Under the pieces are notes generated by a model, which saw only the letters and a program-made list of their open reading frames with translations, did no database searches and had not been told where the DNA came from. Source: Cristatella mucedo (lineage: Eukaryota > Bryozoa > Phylactolaemata > Cristatellidae). From it: 64,000 nucleotides of DNA. The position numbers were made by a program, and so were the translations under genes. Shown here one piece after another: positions 10,230 through 20,638 of the stretch. The stretch spans positions 647,585 to 711,584 of the forward strand of contig WPIO01000162.1 in assembly GCA_009760855.2 (NCBI GenBank). The letters run 5' to 3'. Each line of letters begins with the position of its first letter. The first letter of the stretch is position 1.

Positions 10230-11688
10230 TTTTCTAATGCCATCTTGTATCATCACCAAATTCAGTTACTTGCATTCTTCATGTGCTATCTATTCACGTA
10301 TTTGCACCCCAAAATTCATTCTAAAATTTGAAGTTGTGAAGTGAAAGTAAGCTCCAGACCTTTCACTGCGATAGGTGTTCGAGCATGGAAAATCTGTTCA
10401 TGACCCTCTGAAAATTGGATTTTTAAAATTAATGTAGCCCTTTGAAAAGGAAATAGCATTCCATTAGTTACCATTTCACTCGTATTACTTAACATACTAG
10501 ACATTGCACGTATCATTATCATTATTATCATACGTTTGATCACACGCACACAGTTCTTATACATAACCACTAAACTATAAAATAATATGACCTATTCGAT
10601 GATAAAGCGATGAAGATGGAGATGTACTGCACAGAAAAAAGAGCTTGCGAGAGGCTTCGCCAATCAATAGCCAAGATGGGAAGAGGAATAGATAACCATA
10701 GGCTTATACAGCTCATGCAATTATGCACACACACACACACACGCATTGCAATTAAAATTTTTTTATTGCAATACATGGGTTTTAAAATTGATGCCATCAA
10801 ACGAGCGTGCGCTATATCTTTTTTACTATTTTTATAATACTTTTTAATGAACATATTTTACAAAACCGCGATAGAGTGAAGCTACGAAAGTCGATGATTG
10901 AAGTAGCGAGGGACGACTCATCACTACCGCTCACAGCAGGCAACATAAAATTGCTTACCGAAAGAAAGAAATTCTACTTTGCCTACTACAGCGAATACTT
11001 CAGCTAACTGCAGTAATCTAGATCGCATCAACTTAGTGCAATTGCCTTTTCCTAGGGCTTCTGGCCTGTGCACTCAATCAATGCATCCATTGCGAAAATC
11101 GGGGGCGCGCCTGATCTGTTATCAAATGTATCGATGCCACATCGTCGTATTGCACCGTCTCGTCCTGACATTGAACGCCTCTCTATCAATATTAGCAAAT
11201 AAATTTTATATAAGTCCTCTCTCCAGCATGTTGTACCAGCCTCTCTGTTTGACCTAACTGCTGTTCCGGTCACGTGATCTCCTCCCACGGCCAAGTACTT
11301 TCCCACTACTCGCTGAACCGCGATTAGTAGCAAGGTACTCAGAAGCAACCGGGCTGCTGTAGCTTTTCAGCGTTTCAGTTGGTAGCGCTTTATATGTAAA
11401 GCCTGATACGACGCAGTTGCCGAAATTAAACACCGACAGTAGACGATAACAACAAGCACCCTACTACCGCGTAACCCTCGCAAGTTCGGCTAGCGGCACG
11501 AAGCGTGCAACGGGCGGAGACCTGAAGCTCGCAATGCGCCGACGGTACGTATTCTGCAGCAGCGCTAACAACAACAGCACCGTGTTAGTAAAAACCTAGA
11601 ACTCACCGACCGACAGGACGTGGCTCCAAAGAGAGCGACTGCAGTTTGGACCTCGCCTTATAAAATGGCCAGGTCACTTGTCATTCCT
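10230..11688. other. Unassigned intergenic DNA with short (CA)n
   Basis: A short (AC)n run lies at about 10726-10742. I see no LINE, SINE or coding signature otherwise. Open frames on both strands are under 100 codons and overlap each other. Confidence 0.45.
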
Positions 11689-11928
11689 TAATGATAATAA
11701 TAATAAAGCACTTGATAAAGCGCCCTCAGAGAACTCAATCTCTTTCTAGGCGCTTTACATTTGCTGCAAATGGAAATGCAACCGAATGGTGAGTAATATT
11801 ACGCTTGATAAACAAACAACATGAATAACATGGTTAGGGGGGACATGCACACGGTCAGCATGCAGATGTGGTTAGCGGCAGCATGCACAGTGTCAGCACG
11901 CATAAGCACATGAATGACAAATCACAGG
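11689..11928 (-). mobile_element. LINE-A 3' UTR copy
   Basis: The LINE-A tail and 3' UTR on the minus strand: (AAT)n, 'agcgccctcagagaactcaa', 'tctctttctaggcgctttac', 'atgcttgataaac' and 'gtggttagcggcagcatgca'. It ends near the position of the ORF2 stop. It is well preserved and likely young. Confidence 0.88.
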
Positions 11929-12134
11929 GTAGTCTTTTCTTCACACAAAAATGCTTAAGGTCATCAGCCCTGGGCCAATATAGGAGCCTTCGTAGCTCCA
12001 GTCATGCCTTGGGCAAATGCTATGATTGATCAGGGCTCCGATACAGCATCTCTAGGGGACCCAGGCTTTCATTTTAGGGAATTGACGCACTGTTGTTTAT
12101 GCACGTTAATCTATCCCTTTTGTTCCACCCGAAA

Positions 12135-12144
12135 TCTCTCTCTC

Positions 12145-12210
<66 letters not shown>
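12135..12210. repeat. (CT)n microsatellite
   Basis: A 76-bp dinucleotide CT run with a single 'a' interruption near the left end. Forward frames across it read as Ser-Leu repeats and are not genes. Confidence 0.97.
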
Positions 12211-12213
<3 letters not shown>

Positions 12214-13476
12214 GCAGCTCTGGTTTCCGTCTACCTCTTCGGTAAGTTACTTAGGGAGGAAGTAATTTATCACCTACAGAAAAGGTTCAATAGTGGCAGA
12301 ATCAAACGACTAAAGTCAGCAGAGCAAGATGGATAGGAAGGCTCGATAGGAAGCCGGACAAGCAAGTATTTTAGATGGATAGATAGGAGGAAGAGCGTGC
12401 AGTGACCTAAATGCGACTTACAGATATTTAAAGCCGACTCACTGCTTTATGGCAAGCCAGTTAAGATCATTTCATGAGCGGCTCAGTTCTAATTCAGCGG
12501 CATTCAGCTCATTTATTGGAATCGAGGTTCAGCTCTCGAGCTCATGTAGTCCATAATCGCGATGCGTTACAATGGGTGGGGATCTCACGTAATCTTGGTA
12601 AATTAAGGCCTTAATTTATGGAGGGTATCGAACTTTTCTGAAGCTGAAAGCGATCGCACCGCATTGAACTTCTACATTACCCATATCTAGACTTGCCCAA
12701 ATGTTAGTGACGTAACATAGCCAAAATTAAGCACTTGCAAATGAGAGTCTGATGCAGTCGTCCAGGAAAGTAAGAGGTCGCTTCTAGAACGAGACACCAG
12801 GATTCTTAGCAGAAGTACGTTGTCGTTCGGTTGGCGAGAATCTTCTTTTCGGTTTTAACCACGTTGGTTTTGAATAACGATAGTGTAGTCCAACACTTCT
12901 AAATCCGCCATATCGATGCTCGATGAGAGATGAATTGCACCAGTTTCTGAACTTCTGTCGGAGAAGAAAACAGACTTCAGGCTAAATGATGTGTGCATCG
13001 CACTGTGAAAGCCCACCCCTATATTAATTAGCGCCTTCACCTCGAACTGAGAGATACCACAATCTGTAGACTGCGTCGCCGCATATATAAAGTTTGTCTT
13101 AAGATCGTTTTATGGCAGAGATAAAATTGAAGAAATTTTTGTAAACTTTGTGTAGCTGCAAACGCTCTCAGGATTTTGTTTTACCAGAACACCAGCAGAA
13201 CACCAATACGTGAGACCATGAGCAGCTATTTTGTTAAGCGAAGGACTGTTTTAAAAGAACTAAATTCGAGAAATTTACTTTTAATTACTTTCACTGCAAA
13301 GGCTGTAAAGACATTTCGCCGACATCACCACCAGGCAACACTGCGATCGTAGCCCTTCGATCTTAAGCCTTCAATTTTAGGCCGCGGTCTCAGGCCTTTG
13401 AAACCAAAATTGAAACGTTTCATAGAAACAGCGAGAGTGGAAATCCAAATAGTTCGGAATTCTTTTCATCATAATT
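12211..13476. other. Unassigned intergenic DNA
   Basis: No recognisable mobile element, RNA gene or coding exon was seen. Short frames only. Confidence 0.45.
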
Positions 13477-13655
13477 GCCGTGATGGCACACTAGGTAAGG
13501 CGGTTGCTTTCATGACCTCGGCCCTGAGGTCGTGGGTTCGATTCCTGCGGTGGGCGATTCTTTATCGCCACTGCAAGCGGTGGTGATAGCCGTAAAGGCT
13601 CTTCTGTCGCTATTAAAAAAAAGAGACTGTTTAATCAGCTAGGATTTTTTTTAAG
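13477..13655 (+). mobile_element. SINE2 copy
   Basis: A tRNA-derived SINE. The Pol III box A is tggcacactagg and box B is ggttcgattcc at 13535-13545, a perfect match to the tRNA B-box consensus. Beyond the tRNA-like head comes a body with two short hairpins (ccactgcaagcggtgg and agccgtaaaggct), then ctgtttaatcagctagga and a T-rich end. The same order recurs in at least six other copies in the window. Confidence 0.88.
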
Positions 13656-14681
13656 AGCTACGAATTTATCTCGCTATTTTCAGCAAAATTCAAATGTATT
13701 TATGTCGTGTGCTGCCCGTCGGCATAAGCTAGTTTAACTTGGATTCTTTCTATTCCTCCGGAAGCGAGCATTGTACTGCTGCTGTCGAACGGGGCTCCGA
13801 GTAAGCTCCTGTTGTTTCATTAGTACCTCTCAATCGCAGGCTCGTCCAGCTACTTTCGGTGTCGAAGTGTTTCCGATTTGAGTTTGATCATTCAGCTAGC
13901 CTATGTTGTTAGCGTGAGTATGCGCATATTGCTAAGCAGCAATACGACTTGAAGCACTCTAAAGCAACCGAACTCAACAACGTTTAATCGTCAACTCCAG
14001 TTTCGCAGACGTTAATCTAACCGGAGCTTCCATCGCCTGCTGTTCAAGAACTCTGCTCTCTGCTTAGCTTCGCCGTTCAGCAGGAACGCTGCGTTTTGCT
14101 GGGCTAGTCAAGGTCGAGAGGGCCCCCAGCCTAGTACTGGCAGAAAGCATTTACGTGCGTCACTGCCCTTAGCTGGGGTATGCATTCTCTATCACGATCT
14201 CGACACCTATTTGGACGGGCTCATATACTGTCCGTACACATTTCTCGTAGGCAAACCTACGATAGCGGTTGTTTACCATCAATTTCTCGTCGCTTGGATC
14301 TCGAGAATATGTTTTTTGGAGCTTTGTGCACACCTTTCTCTTGAGCATGAGCCGAGGCTATTGCGACTGACTGCTGCCCTAAAACTGGATGGTGACGCTT
14401 AATAGTTACGTCTCGCAGCTTAGCCTGGGAACCGATTGCATCGCTGATCCTTTTTGCGATTTTCCCGACGGTTTTTTGACACTCGTACCAAACTGTATCG
14501 GTAATAAAGAGCTGCCGGAAGCGCACCAAGCAGAGCTCATAAATCTTGACATCACGTGATTATATCACCCGATCATACAAAAACGGATCTGAATTCCTGG
14601 ATGCGCGGCGACTGAAGAGAGCTCGTGCACCTCAGATGAACTCTGACATCAACTAGACCCTTAAACATAATTAAGTTAATT
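13656..14681. other. Unassigned intergenic DNA
   Basis: No repeat family or coding exon was recognised. Short frames at 14211-14529 overlap antisense and look like chance. Confidence 0.45.
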
Positions 14682-14835
14682 GCCGAGCTGGTTTGGTCTA
14701 GCGGTTAAGGTGCTAGCCCCGATCAAGGTCTGACTGAGGTCGTGGGCTCGAGCCCCGAGGCGTATGTGAAGCGCCTAAATAGAGATTAAGTTATCTTGGG
14801 GCGCTATATATAAATGAATTATATATATATATTAT
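14682..14835 (+). mobile_element. SINE1 copy (reference copy)
   Basis: The tRNA-like head is gagctggtttggtctagcgg (box A) and gggctcgagcccc (box B, at about 14744-14756). The remainder, from gtgaagcgcctaaatagaga to ttggggcgctatata, closely matches the LINE-A 3' end (gtaaagcgcctagaaagaga, gagggcgctttat), so the SINE carries the LINE-A recognition tail. It ends in an (AT)n tract and lies tail-to-tail with a second SINE1 at 14840. Confidence 0.9.
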
Positions 14836-14839
14836 TGAT

Positions 14840-14965
14840 ATGACTCATTTGCATAGTGCCATCTGAGAGTTTGCTCTCTATTCGGGTGCTTCGCACATGC
14901 CCCCGCACATGCTCGAGCCCGCGTCTTTGGCAAATGCAAATGCATTCACCCTGACGTCGACCGTT
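14840..14965 (-). mobile_element. SINE1 copy, diverged, tail-to-tail with neighbour
   Basis: Reverse SINE1: 'actcatttgcatagtgccat' and 'attcgggtgcttcgcaca' correspond to the LINE-A-like tail, and 'gctcgagcccgcg' to box B. It is more diverged than the forward copy at 14682, and the box A end is unclear. Confidence 0.65.
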
Positions 14966-14984
14966 ATGTGCAGCAGAACTTCTG

Positions 14985-14992
14985 GCCTAAAC
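14985..14992. repeat. hAT target-site duplication, left (GCCTAAAC)
   Basis: The octamer GCCTAAAC directly precedes the hAT element and recurs at 18523-18530 directly after it. An 8-bp duplication is the rule for hAT transposons. Confidence 0.92.
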
Positions 14993-16152
14993 CAGGGGTC
15001 GGCAATCTGCGGCTTGCGAACAGCATTCGGCTCTTTCGATGTCAAGATGCGGCTCTCCATTTCCATGCGCAAGTATTTTGAATTATACTATTTTATTTTC
15101 AAAACTCAAACAAAATATTATACTGCAAAAAAACTTCAAACAGGACAAAAACGCTCAACGGAGAACAGTGAGAATAGGTGGAGTAGAGAGTATACGGACA
15201 GCTGACAGCCGCTTGGGCACCAGGCCCAGCCCCACAGCCATGCTGTGGCCAACCTCGTGGCGACGGCTCCATGCTTGCCACTGCCGAAGTGCCGACTGCC
15301 GCCGTCACTAGTCACTACTACCACTCAGCCAGCAGCCCAGCGGATGGTAGTGTTCTGTCTTCAGTAAGTCTTCCTCGGAGAGCGGTTCCATGTGTGTTAA
15401 TTTAATTGCTTGCGAGAAACAACAACTGTTTCGTTATTTCAAAAAGAAAAGGATTTAGAGCGAATTATCTTCTCAAAGGTATGTAAGGGCTAGTGGTTTA
15501 CCTTTCGGTAGACCTTACATTTGGTAAGTAGTTTAGCAATGTGATATATACACGCAAAGATTCAAGAGAGTAACACTTTTGAAATGTGGCAACACTATTC
15601 TGTTTGTTTAGTATTTGGTGCACTTTGTCGTCAACGGATGCAGTCAGAACTTTTTTTGATCAAAAAGTAAATATTTTCATAGTTATACTGTATGTATATT
15701 CTGTTTGTTTCATGTCGGTATGAAACGTATTATATATGAATATGAACTATATGTGTTGAGCTTTCTAAATATTGAATATTCATAACCTCACATTATCTTA
15801 CACGTGAGAGTTTCTGAAAAGACCCTTTGTTGTACCTCCGGACATTCATGTTGTTGTACCTTCGAACGTCCAAAGGTACAACAACACTTAATTAATTTCG
15901 TATACCTATTTATTTTGTTACAGTGACACGAAGTAAACATGGTATATAAAGAAAAAAATACTTCTATGGATAATTTAAAAAAATAATTTTGTCCGGAGGT
16001 ACACTGCTTGTCCAGACGCTTTAACGTTTAACGAAGTTGACTTTTTACAGATTAGCAATTAACGAAATTAATTATTTAATTAAAGATTTATTAACGCCAC
16101 TTTAGATAGCTAAATAAAAAAATTTTTAAATTATTTCAGCTCCGCCACCAGA

Positions 16153-18200
16153 ATGGCATCTGATAAAAAGAAGAGACGAACTGAAGAAGAAAATCGAGAA
16201 TTTAATCAGGATTGGACGGATTCGTTTGCGTTCATATGCAACACTGATGGACTTCCGACTTGTCTCATTTGCCAAAAGAAACTTGCACACAATAAGAAGT
16301 CAAATTCGGAGAGACACTTCGCTACAAAACATACCCGATTCAGTGCTAAATATCCAACCGGTGACGCACGGAGAAAATCTGTTAAAGAGCTACAAAAACA
16401 AAAAGCAACAGTTGAGCTCTATGCTAAGTAACTGGGCGCAATCTTCAAATAATGTCAATCTGACTAGCTTCGCAATATCACTACACATTGCAAAAAGAGG
16501 GAAACCATTCACAGATGGTGAGTACGTCAAAGATTGTTTCATACGTGGAGCTGAAGAACTGTTTCATGATTTCAAAAACAAAACCGAAATCAGGAAGAAA
16601 ATCAAAGATTTGCCATTATCTGCTAAGACAGTACAAGATAGAACTTCTAAAACGTCTTCAAATGTAACACACATGAAAGTGGAAGACATTCAACTAGCGT
16701 CTGCTTTATCACTTGCTATAGATGAGTCTTGCGACATAAGAGACACGGCACAAGTTACCCTTTTCGTCAGGTATATGTTGTCCCAAGGTCCAAAAGAAGA
16801 ACCGCTAGGATTGCTGCCGCTCTCAGGGCTAACTCGTGGAGAAGATATAGCAAATGCTGTGCAAAAATACCTGGAAGACTATGAAATCGATATAATAAAA
16901 TCGTTTCCATAGCAACTGATGAAGCTAGAAGTATTACAGGAATACATAAAGGGGTAACAACGATTCTTCGGCAAAAAATAAATCACGAACTTTTAACGTT
17001 TCACTGCATAATTCATCAAGAGGCGTTTTGTGCCCAAACATTTCCGACCGAAATGGTTGAGGTCATGAACTTGGTTATTAAGATCATTAACAGCATTTTG
17101 GCAAAAGCACTCTACCATCGCCTGTTTAAGGAATTTCTTGAAGAAATAGAAAGCCAGTATTCTGCCCTGCTTCTGCACAATAAAGTGCGACGGCTTTACA
17201 GGGGTAGCGTATTGAAGCATTTTGCTTCTTGCTTGAGCGAAATAAAAACATTCTTCAATGAAAAGGCCATCCCGAATTGAAAAAAGACAAATGGCTGCAA
17301 AAATTCAACTTCATGGTGGATATCACAAAGAAACTAAATGAGCTAAATGTAAAACTGCAAGGAAAGGGAAACCCAGCCTATGCCTTGCTTGAAGAATTGG
17401 ATTGTTTCGAAAATAAATTACTTGATAATAAGAATAATAGTAATAATGCACTTGATAAAGCGCCCTCAGAGAACTTAATCTCTGTCTAGGCGCTTTACAT
17501 TTGCTACAAAGGGAAATGCAATTTAATGGTGAGTAAAATCATGCTTGATTACTTCTTTTTGTCGAAGACATGGAAAGTGGTAAATTACTTCATTTCGAAA
17601 ATCTGAAGCAATATCGCGATGAAACCAGTGCAGCTATTGACACGAATTACTTCAGCATTATTATAAGCAAAATGAATGATGGATTCGCTAAGAGATTTGA
17701 GCAATTCAAAACAAACGCAAGTACTCTGGCGTTCATTTTAAATCCTCTCAACACAAATACAAATGAGATCAAAATTGAGCCATTTGGAATTGATGCTGGT
17801 TCGCTTCAAATGCAATTGCTGGATATGAAAACCAAACATTTGTGGAGTGGTAACTTTACAGAACTCAAGAGCAAGTCTGAAGAGTTGGAGGTCCAGAAAA
17901 GCATGCACGTTACGCTGCACAAGTGGACAGCTCTAAAAGAAATGCCGCGAGTTGAGGCACTCATATTTTATGCATGGAATAGTCTTCTAGACTGCTACAG
18001 TGAGGTGAAGAAGTTGGCATATGGAGTGCTGACGATCTTTGGGTCAACATATTCGTGCGAGTAAGCGTTCTCTTGCATGAATATAATAAAAATTAAAGTA
18101 ATAAGCCAATTAACAAATAAAAATCTAGAAGCATGCTTGAAACACAAAACAACAAGTTATGAGCCAGATTTAACCAAACTTTCAAAAGGCATGCAAGGCC
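16153..18200 (+). pseudogene. hAT transposase, BED-finger type, decayed
   Basis: The reading frame starts at an ATG and gives a BED-type zinc finger ([20 protein letters not shown] followed by ATKH; C-x2-C plus two histidines). It then changes frame near 16420 and continues with [37 protein letters not shown] (the acidic catalytic region), LLTFHCIIHQEAFCAQTF and LLLHNKVRRLYRG, then [12 protein letters not shown]. After the LINE-A insertion it resumes with the C-terminal dimerisation region ending FGSTYSCE, a TAA stop, then AFSCMNIIK. These blocks match the ZBED5/GTF2IRD2/SCAND3-like hAT group. Frame changes near 16420, 16905 and 17275, the insertion at 17424 and the stop at 18062-18064 make it inactive. 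Confidence 0.88.
17424..17548 (-). mobile_element. LINE-A 3' end nested in the hAT transposase
   Basis: The LINE-A tail and the start of the 3' UTR lie on the minus strand (aataatagtaataatgcact, gcgccctcagagaactta, ctaggcgctttac, atcatgcttga). The hexamer TTACTT at 17418-17423 is repeated at 17549-17554, a 6-bp target duplication as for the copy at 6874. The insertion cuts the transposase coding region and post-dates the hAT insertion. Confidence 0.88.
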
Positions 18201-18522
18201 AATGCTTCCATTGATGTAACTATTGGAAATATCTATTATTCAATAGTTATAGTTATATTATTTGATTACTAATTTTATTATTCTAGCAGAGCTAGCTAAA
18301 ATACTTTAACATGTTTTGTGCGAAACATGTGTTTGTTTTTATATGAATAAATATTATTTCATATTTAAAGCTCTTTCTTTTAAATCAAAAATCAAATTGA
18401 TTTACCTAGTCCCAATCAATACCATAATATTGAACTGAAAATATTAGTGGCTCTTTAAAAACTGGGAAATTTTGTAAATTGTAACTTTTGGCTCTTCGGT
18501 CTCAAAAAGTTGCCGACTCCTG

Positions 18523-18530
18523 GCCTAAAC
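18523..18530. repeat. hAT target-site duplication, right (GCCTAAAC)
   Basis: Identical to 14985-14992, directly after the right terminal inverted repeat. Confidence 0.92.
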
Positions 18531-18721
18531 CATCGTGGCACTCTCGATCCGGGCCTTCTAGGCTGAACTCGCATTTTCCTTTTGGGAAGAGGCTGGCGCG
18601 GATAAGTTTGAATTGTGTAGCTTGTGTAGTAGCTGAGCATTCATTTTACAGCGACATTTGCATTTCCGGCATTTTGACGTGAATAATACGCTCTCACTGT
18701 ACGATAGCTCGCGGTCGGCAA

Positions 18722-18784
18722 GCCAGTGTGACGTCACTAGGTACGCCAGTGTGACGTCACGAGGCACGCCAGAGTGACGTCGCT
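18722..18784. repeat. 23-bp tandem repeat with CRE-like palindromes
   Basis: There are nearly three units (18722-18744, 18745-18767, 18768-18784) of a 23-bp sequence beginning gccagtgtgacgtcac. The first two units each contain TGACGTCA, the palindromic consensus for CREB/ATF-type bZIP proteins (18729-18736 and 18752-18759). The third has TGACGTCG (18775-18782). It lies about 200 bp beyond the hAT element. Regulatory function is possible, but there is no adjacent gene in the window to assign it to. Confidence 0.75.
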
Positions 18785-19273
18785 CATATTTTACTTTACT
18801 GTTCGTCGACAGTGACCGATACGACCCGGGTTGAACCGCGATAATTGATTTTTGGCTCATATTTTTTACCGACGTTAACAGGCTAGGGATTTTTTTAAAT
18901 ACAATTTATACGCGTGTAATGATACCGTTGTGGGGTGTCAATCCTGGCAGCCAGTTCCCCAGTCTAAAAACCGCAGGGCGAAAGCCCCTGTAGCCAAGGG
19001 CATTTAAGCATATAGCCGGGAAGAGCTAGCTTCCGAAATTCCTACGCACCTACTAGCAAACTAGCAATGGATTAGCAAAGCCAGCTTGAAATATGGTTAG
19101 ATTATTATCCAAGTTAGTTATACGACTGCTCACTCACTTCCGCTTTTCACTGAAAGGGTAATAAATCAGAATATGGAGCGCTGTTATGATCCCGAGACGC
19201 TCACCAGTTCGGGTAGCGGCATGACGCATGCAAGGCGCACAGATCTGAAGCTCGCAAAAGGCCAACGATATGT

Positions 19274-20625
19274 TAATAATCATCATAATCATAACATTAT
19301 AGTTGTATAGCTCCCTCAGAGAACTTACTCACTTTCTAGGCACTTTACATTAGCTGCAAAGGAAGCATCATCAAATAGTTAATGGTAGCATGCTCAATAT
19401 CAATTTACACTGCATTGTTAGGGGTGACATGCATAGGGTCAGTGTGCAAATATGGTTAGTGGCAGCATGCACAGTGCCAGCACCCATTCAGCACACAAAG
19501 AACGAATCACGCGGACCCACTAAATGCTGCGATAAATGGGTGCGTTTTAGCTTCTTTTAAAATGTCGTCGAGTGGAGAATATCATGGCGCCAGTCGGACG
19601 GAAGTGAGTTCTTGTCTTTAGGAGCATACCAACTAAAGGCTCCGTCTCCAATGGGTCAGAGGTTCGTAGGAGGTATAGGTAAACGATTAGATTCCAAAAT
19701 AGCTGACGGTACAATGCTTAGCCTGGTGGTGAAGTTGATCTTATAGGTAGAGAGCTGGAGCCAAAGAATGGAGGGACCTACAAGTGAGTGACAGAACCTT
19801 GAATTCGATGCTCTGCTGGACAGAGAGCCAGTGCGTGTCGGCGAGAAGCGGTGTGAGGTGGTAACTACGAAGCTCACGACAGACAAGCCTAGCTGCAGAG
19901 TTTTGCACCGACTGTAAAGGCCTGATTGCACAGGCCGGTTAACCAGCAAGCAGTGAGTTTCAGAAGTCGAGACGGAATGTCACTAATCCATGGAAAAATT
20001 TAGATATGGTATCCCTGTCTAAGCAGGCCAGAATTTCAACAATGTTTCCTAGCTGAAAGTAGGCAGAGTGGACTGTAGAACTGATGTGGTCGTCAAATTA
20101 AAGGTCACTTTGGAACAGAACACCTAGATTTCGTTTAGATTCGACAGGACATATGCTGGCAGAGCCGATTGTGAGCGTCAATCTGTCCGATTTCTGAATC
20201 ACACTAGGTTTGCCCATAGCTATTAAGTCGGTTTTATCATCATTCAATTTAAAAACGTTTGCTGCCATCCACGTGAGGACATCATTATTACACGCAGCAA
20301 GGGAGTTGAGAGAATTCGACGTGAATGAGGGCGGGAAGAGATGAAGCTCTGCATTGAAGCAAAAGTCTAGATTGTGCCCTGCAATCGCCTCAACAAGAGG
20401 GAGAGTATAAATCGTAAAATACCGGAGAAACCACGTGGCTTTGAGGTATCCCACACTTCAATGGTTCCTCGGGTGAACTTTATCCGTTCACACCAGTACT
20501 CTGGAGACTTCCACTGAGATAGAACCTGAACCGTTGCAGTGCAGTAATAGTGATGCCCAGGCGGGATGAGAGGCGTTCGAGAGGGACTTGGTGATCGATA
20601 GTACTCTGCTGATATTGATCGTATC
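19274..20625 (-). mobile_element. LINE-A, 3' half (minus strand)
   Basis: It starts with a degenerate AAT-rich tail and 3' UTR (agctccctcagagaactta, tctaggcactttacatt). It runs back through the ORF2 C-terminal block, the FLKLNDDK-equivalent (19950-20320), motif C and motif B regions (HNLDFCFNA, YTLPLVEAIAG), to motif A (tactatcgatcaccaagtcc at about 20600-20581). Numerous frameshifts are present. It ends where a forward LINE-A begins and may be the 3' half of the copy that continues at 22710-23750. Confidence 0.82.
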
Positions 20626-20638
20626 AATAGTACGCTTC

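Larger units (their letters stand above)
14993..18522 (+). mobile_element. hAT DNA transposon, about 3.53 kb
   Basis: Both ends are defined. The left terminus begins caggggtcggcaa and the right terminus ends ttgccgactcctg, giving an imperfect 13-bp terminal inverted repeat with one mismatch. It is flanked by the 8-bp duplication GCCTAAAC. GGCTCTT motifs recur near both ends, as subterminal repeats often do in hAT elements. The interior encodes a BED-finger hAT transposase (16153-18200) that is now broken. A LINE-A 3' end sits inside at 17424-17548. The host sequence joins cleanly (cttctg-gcctaaac-catcg) when the element is removed. Confidence 0.93.

Noticed and set aside
13477-13560. Possible functional tRNA gene at the SINE2 head
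   Set aside because: Box A and box B are present, but the sequence does not fold into a standard cloverleaf with a clear anticodon arm, and the same head recurs with the SINE2 body in many places.
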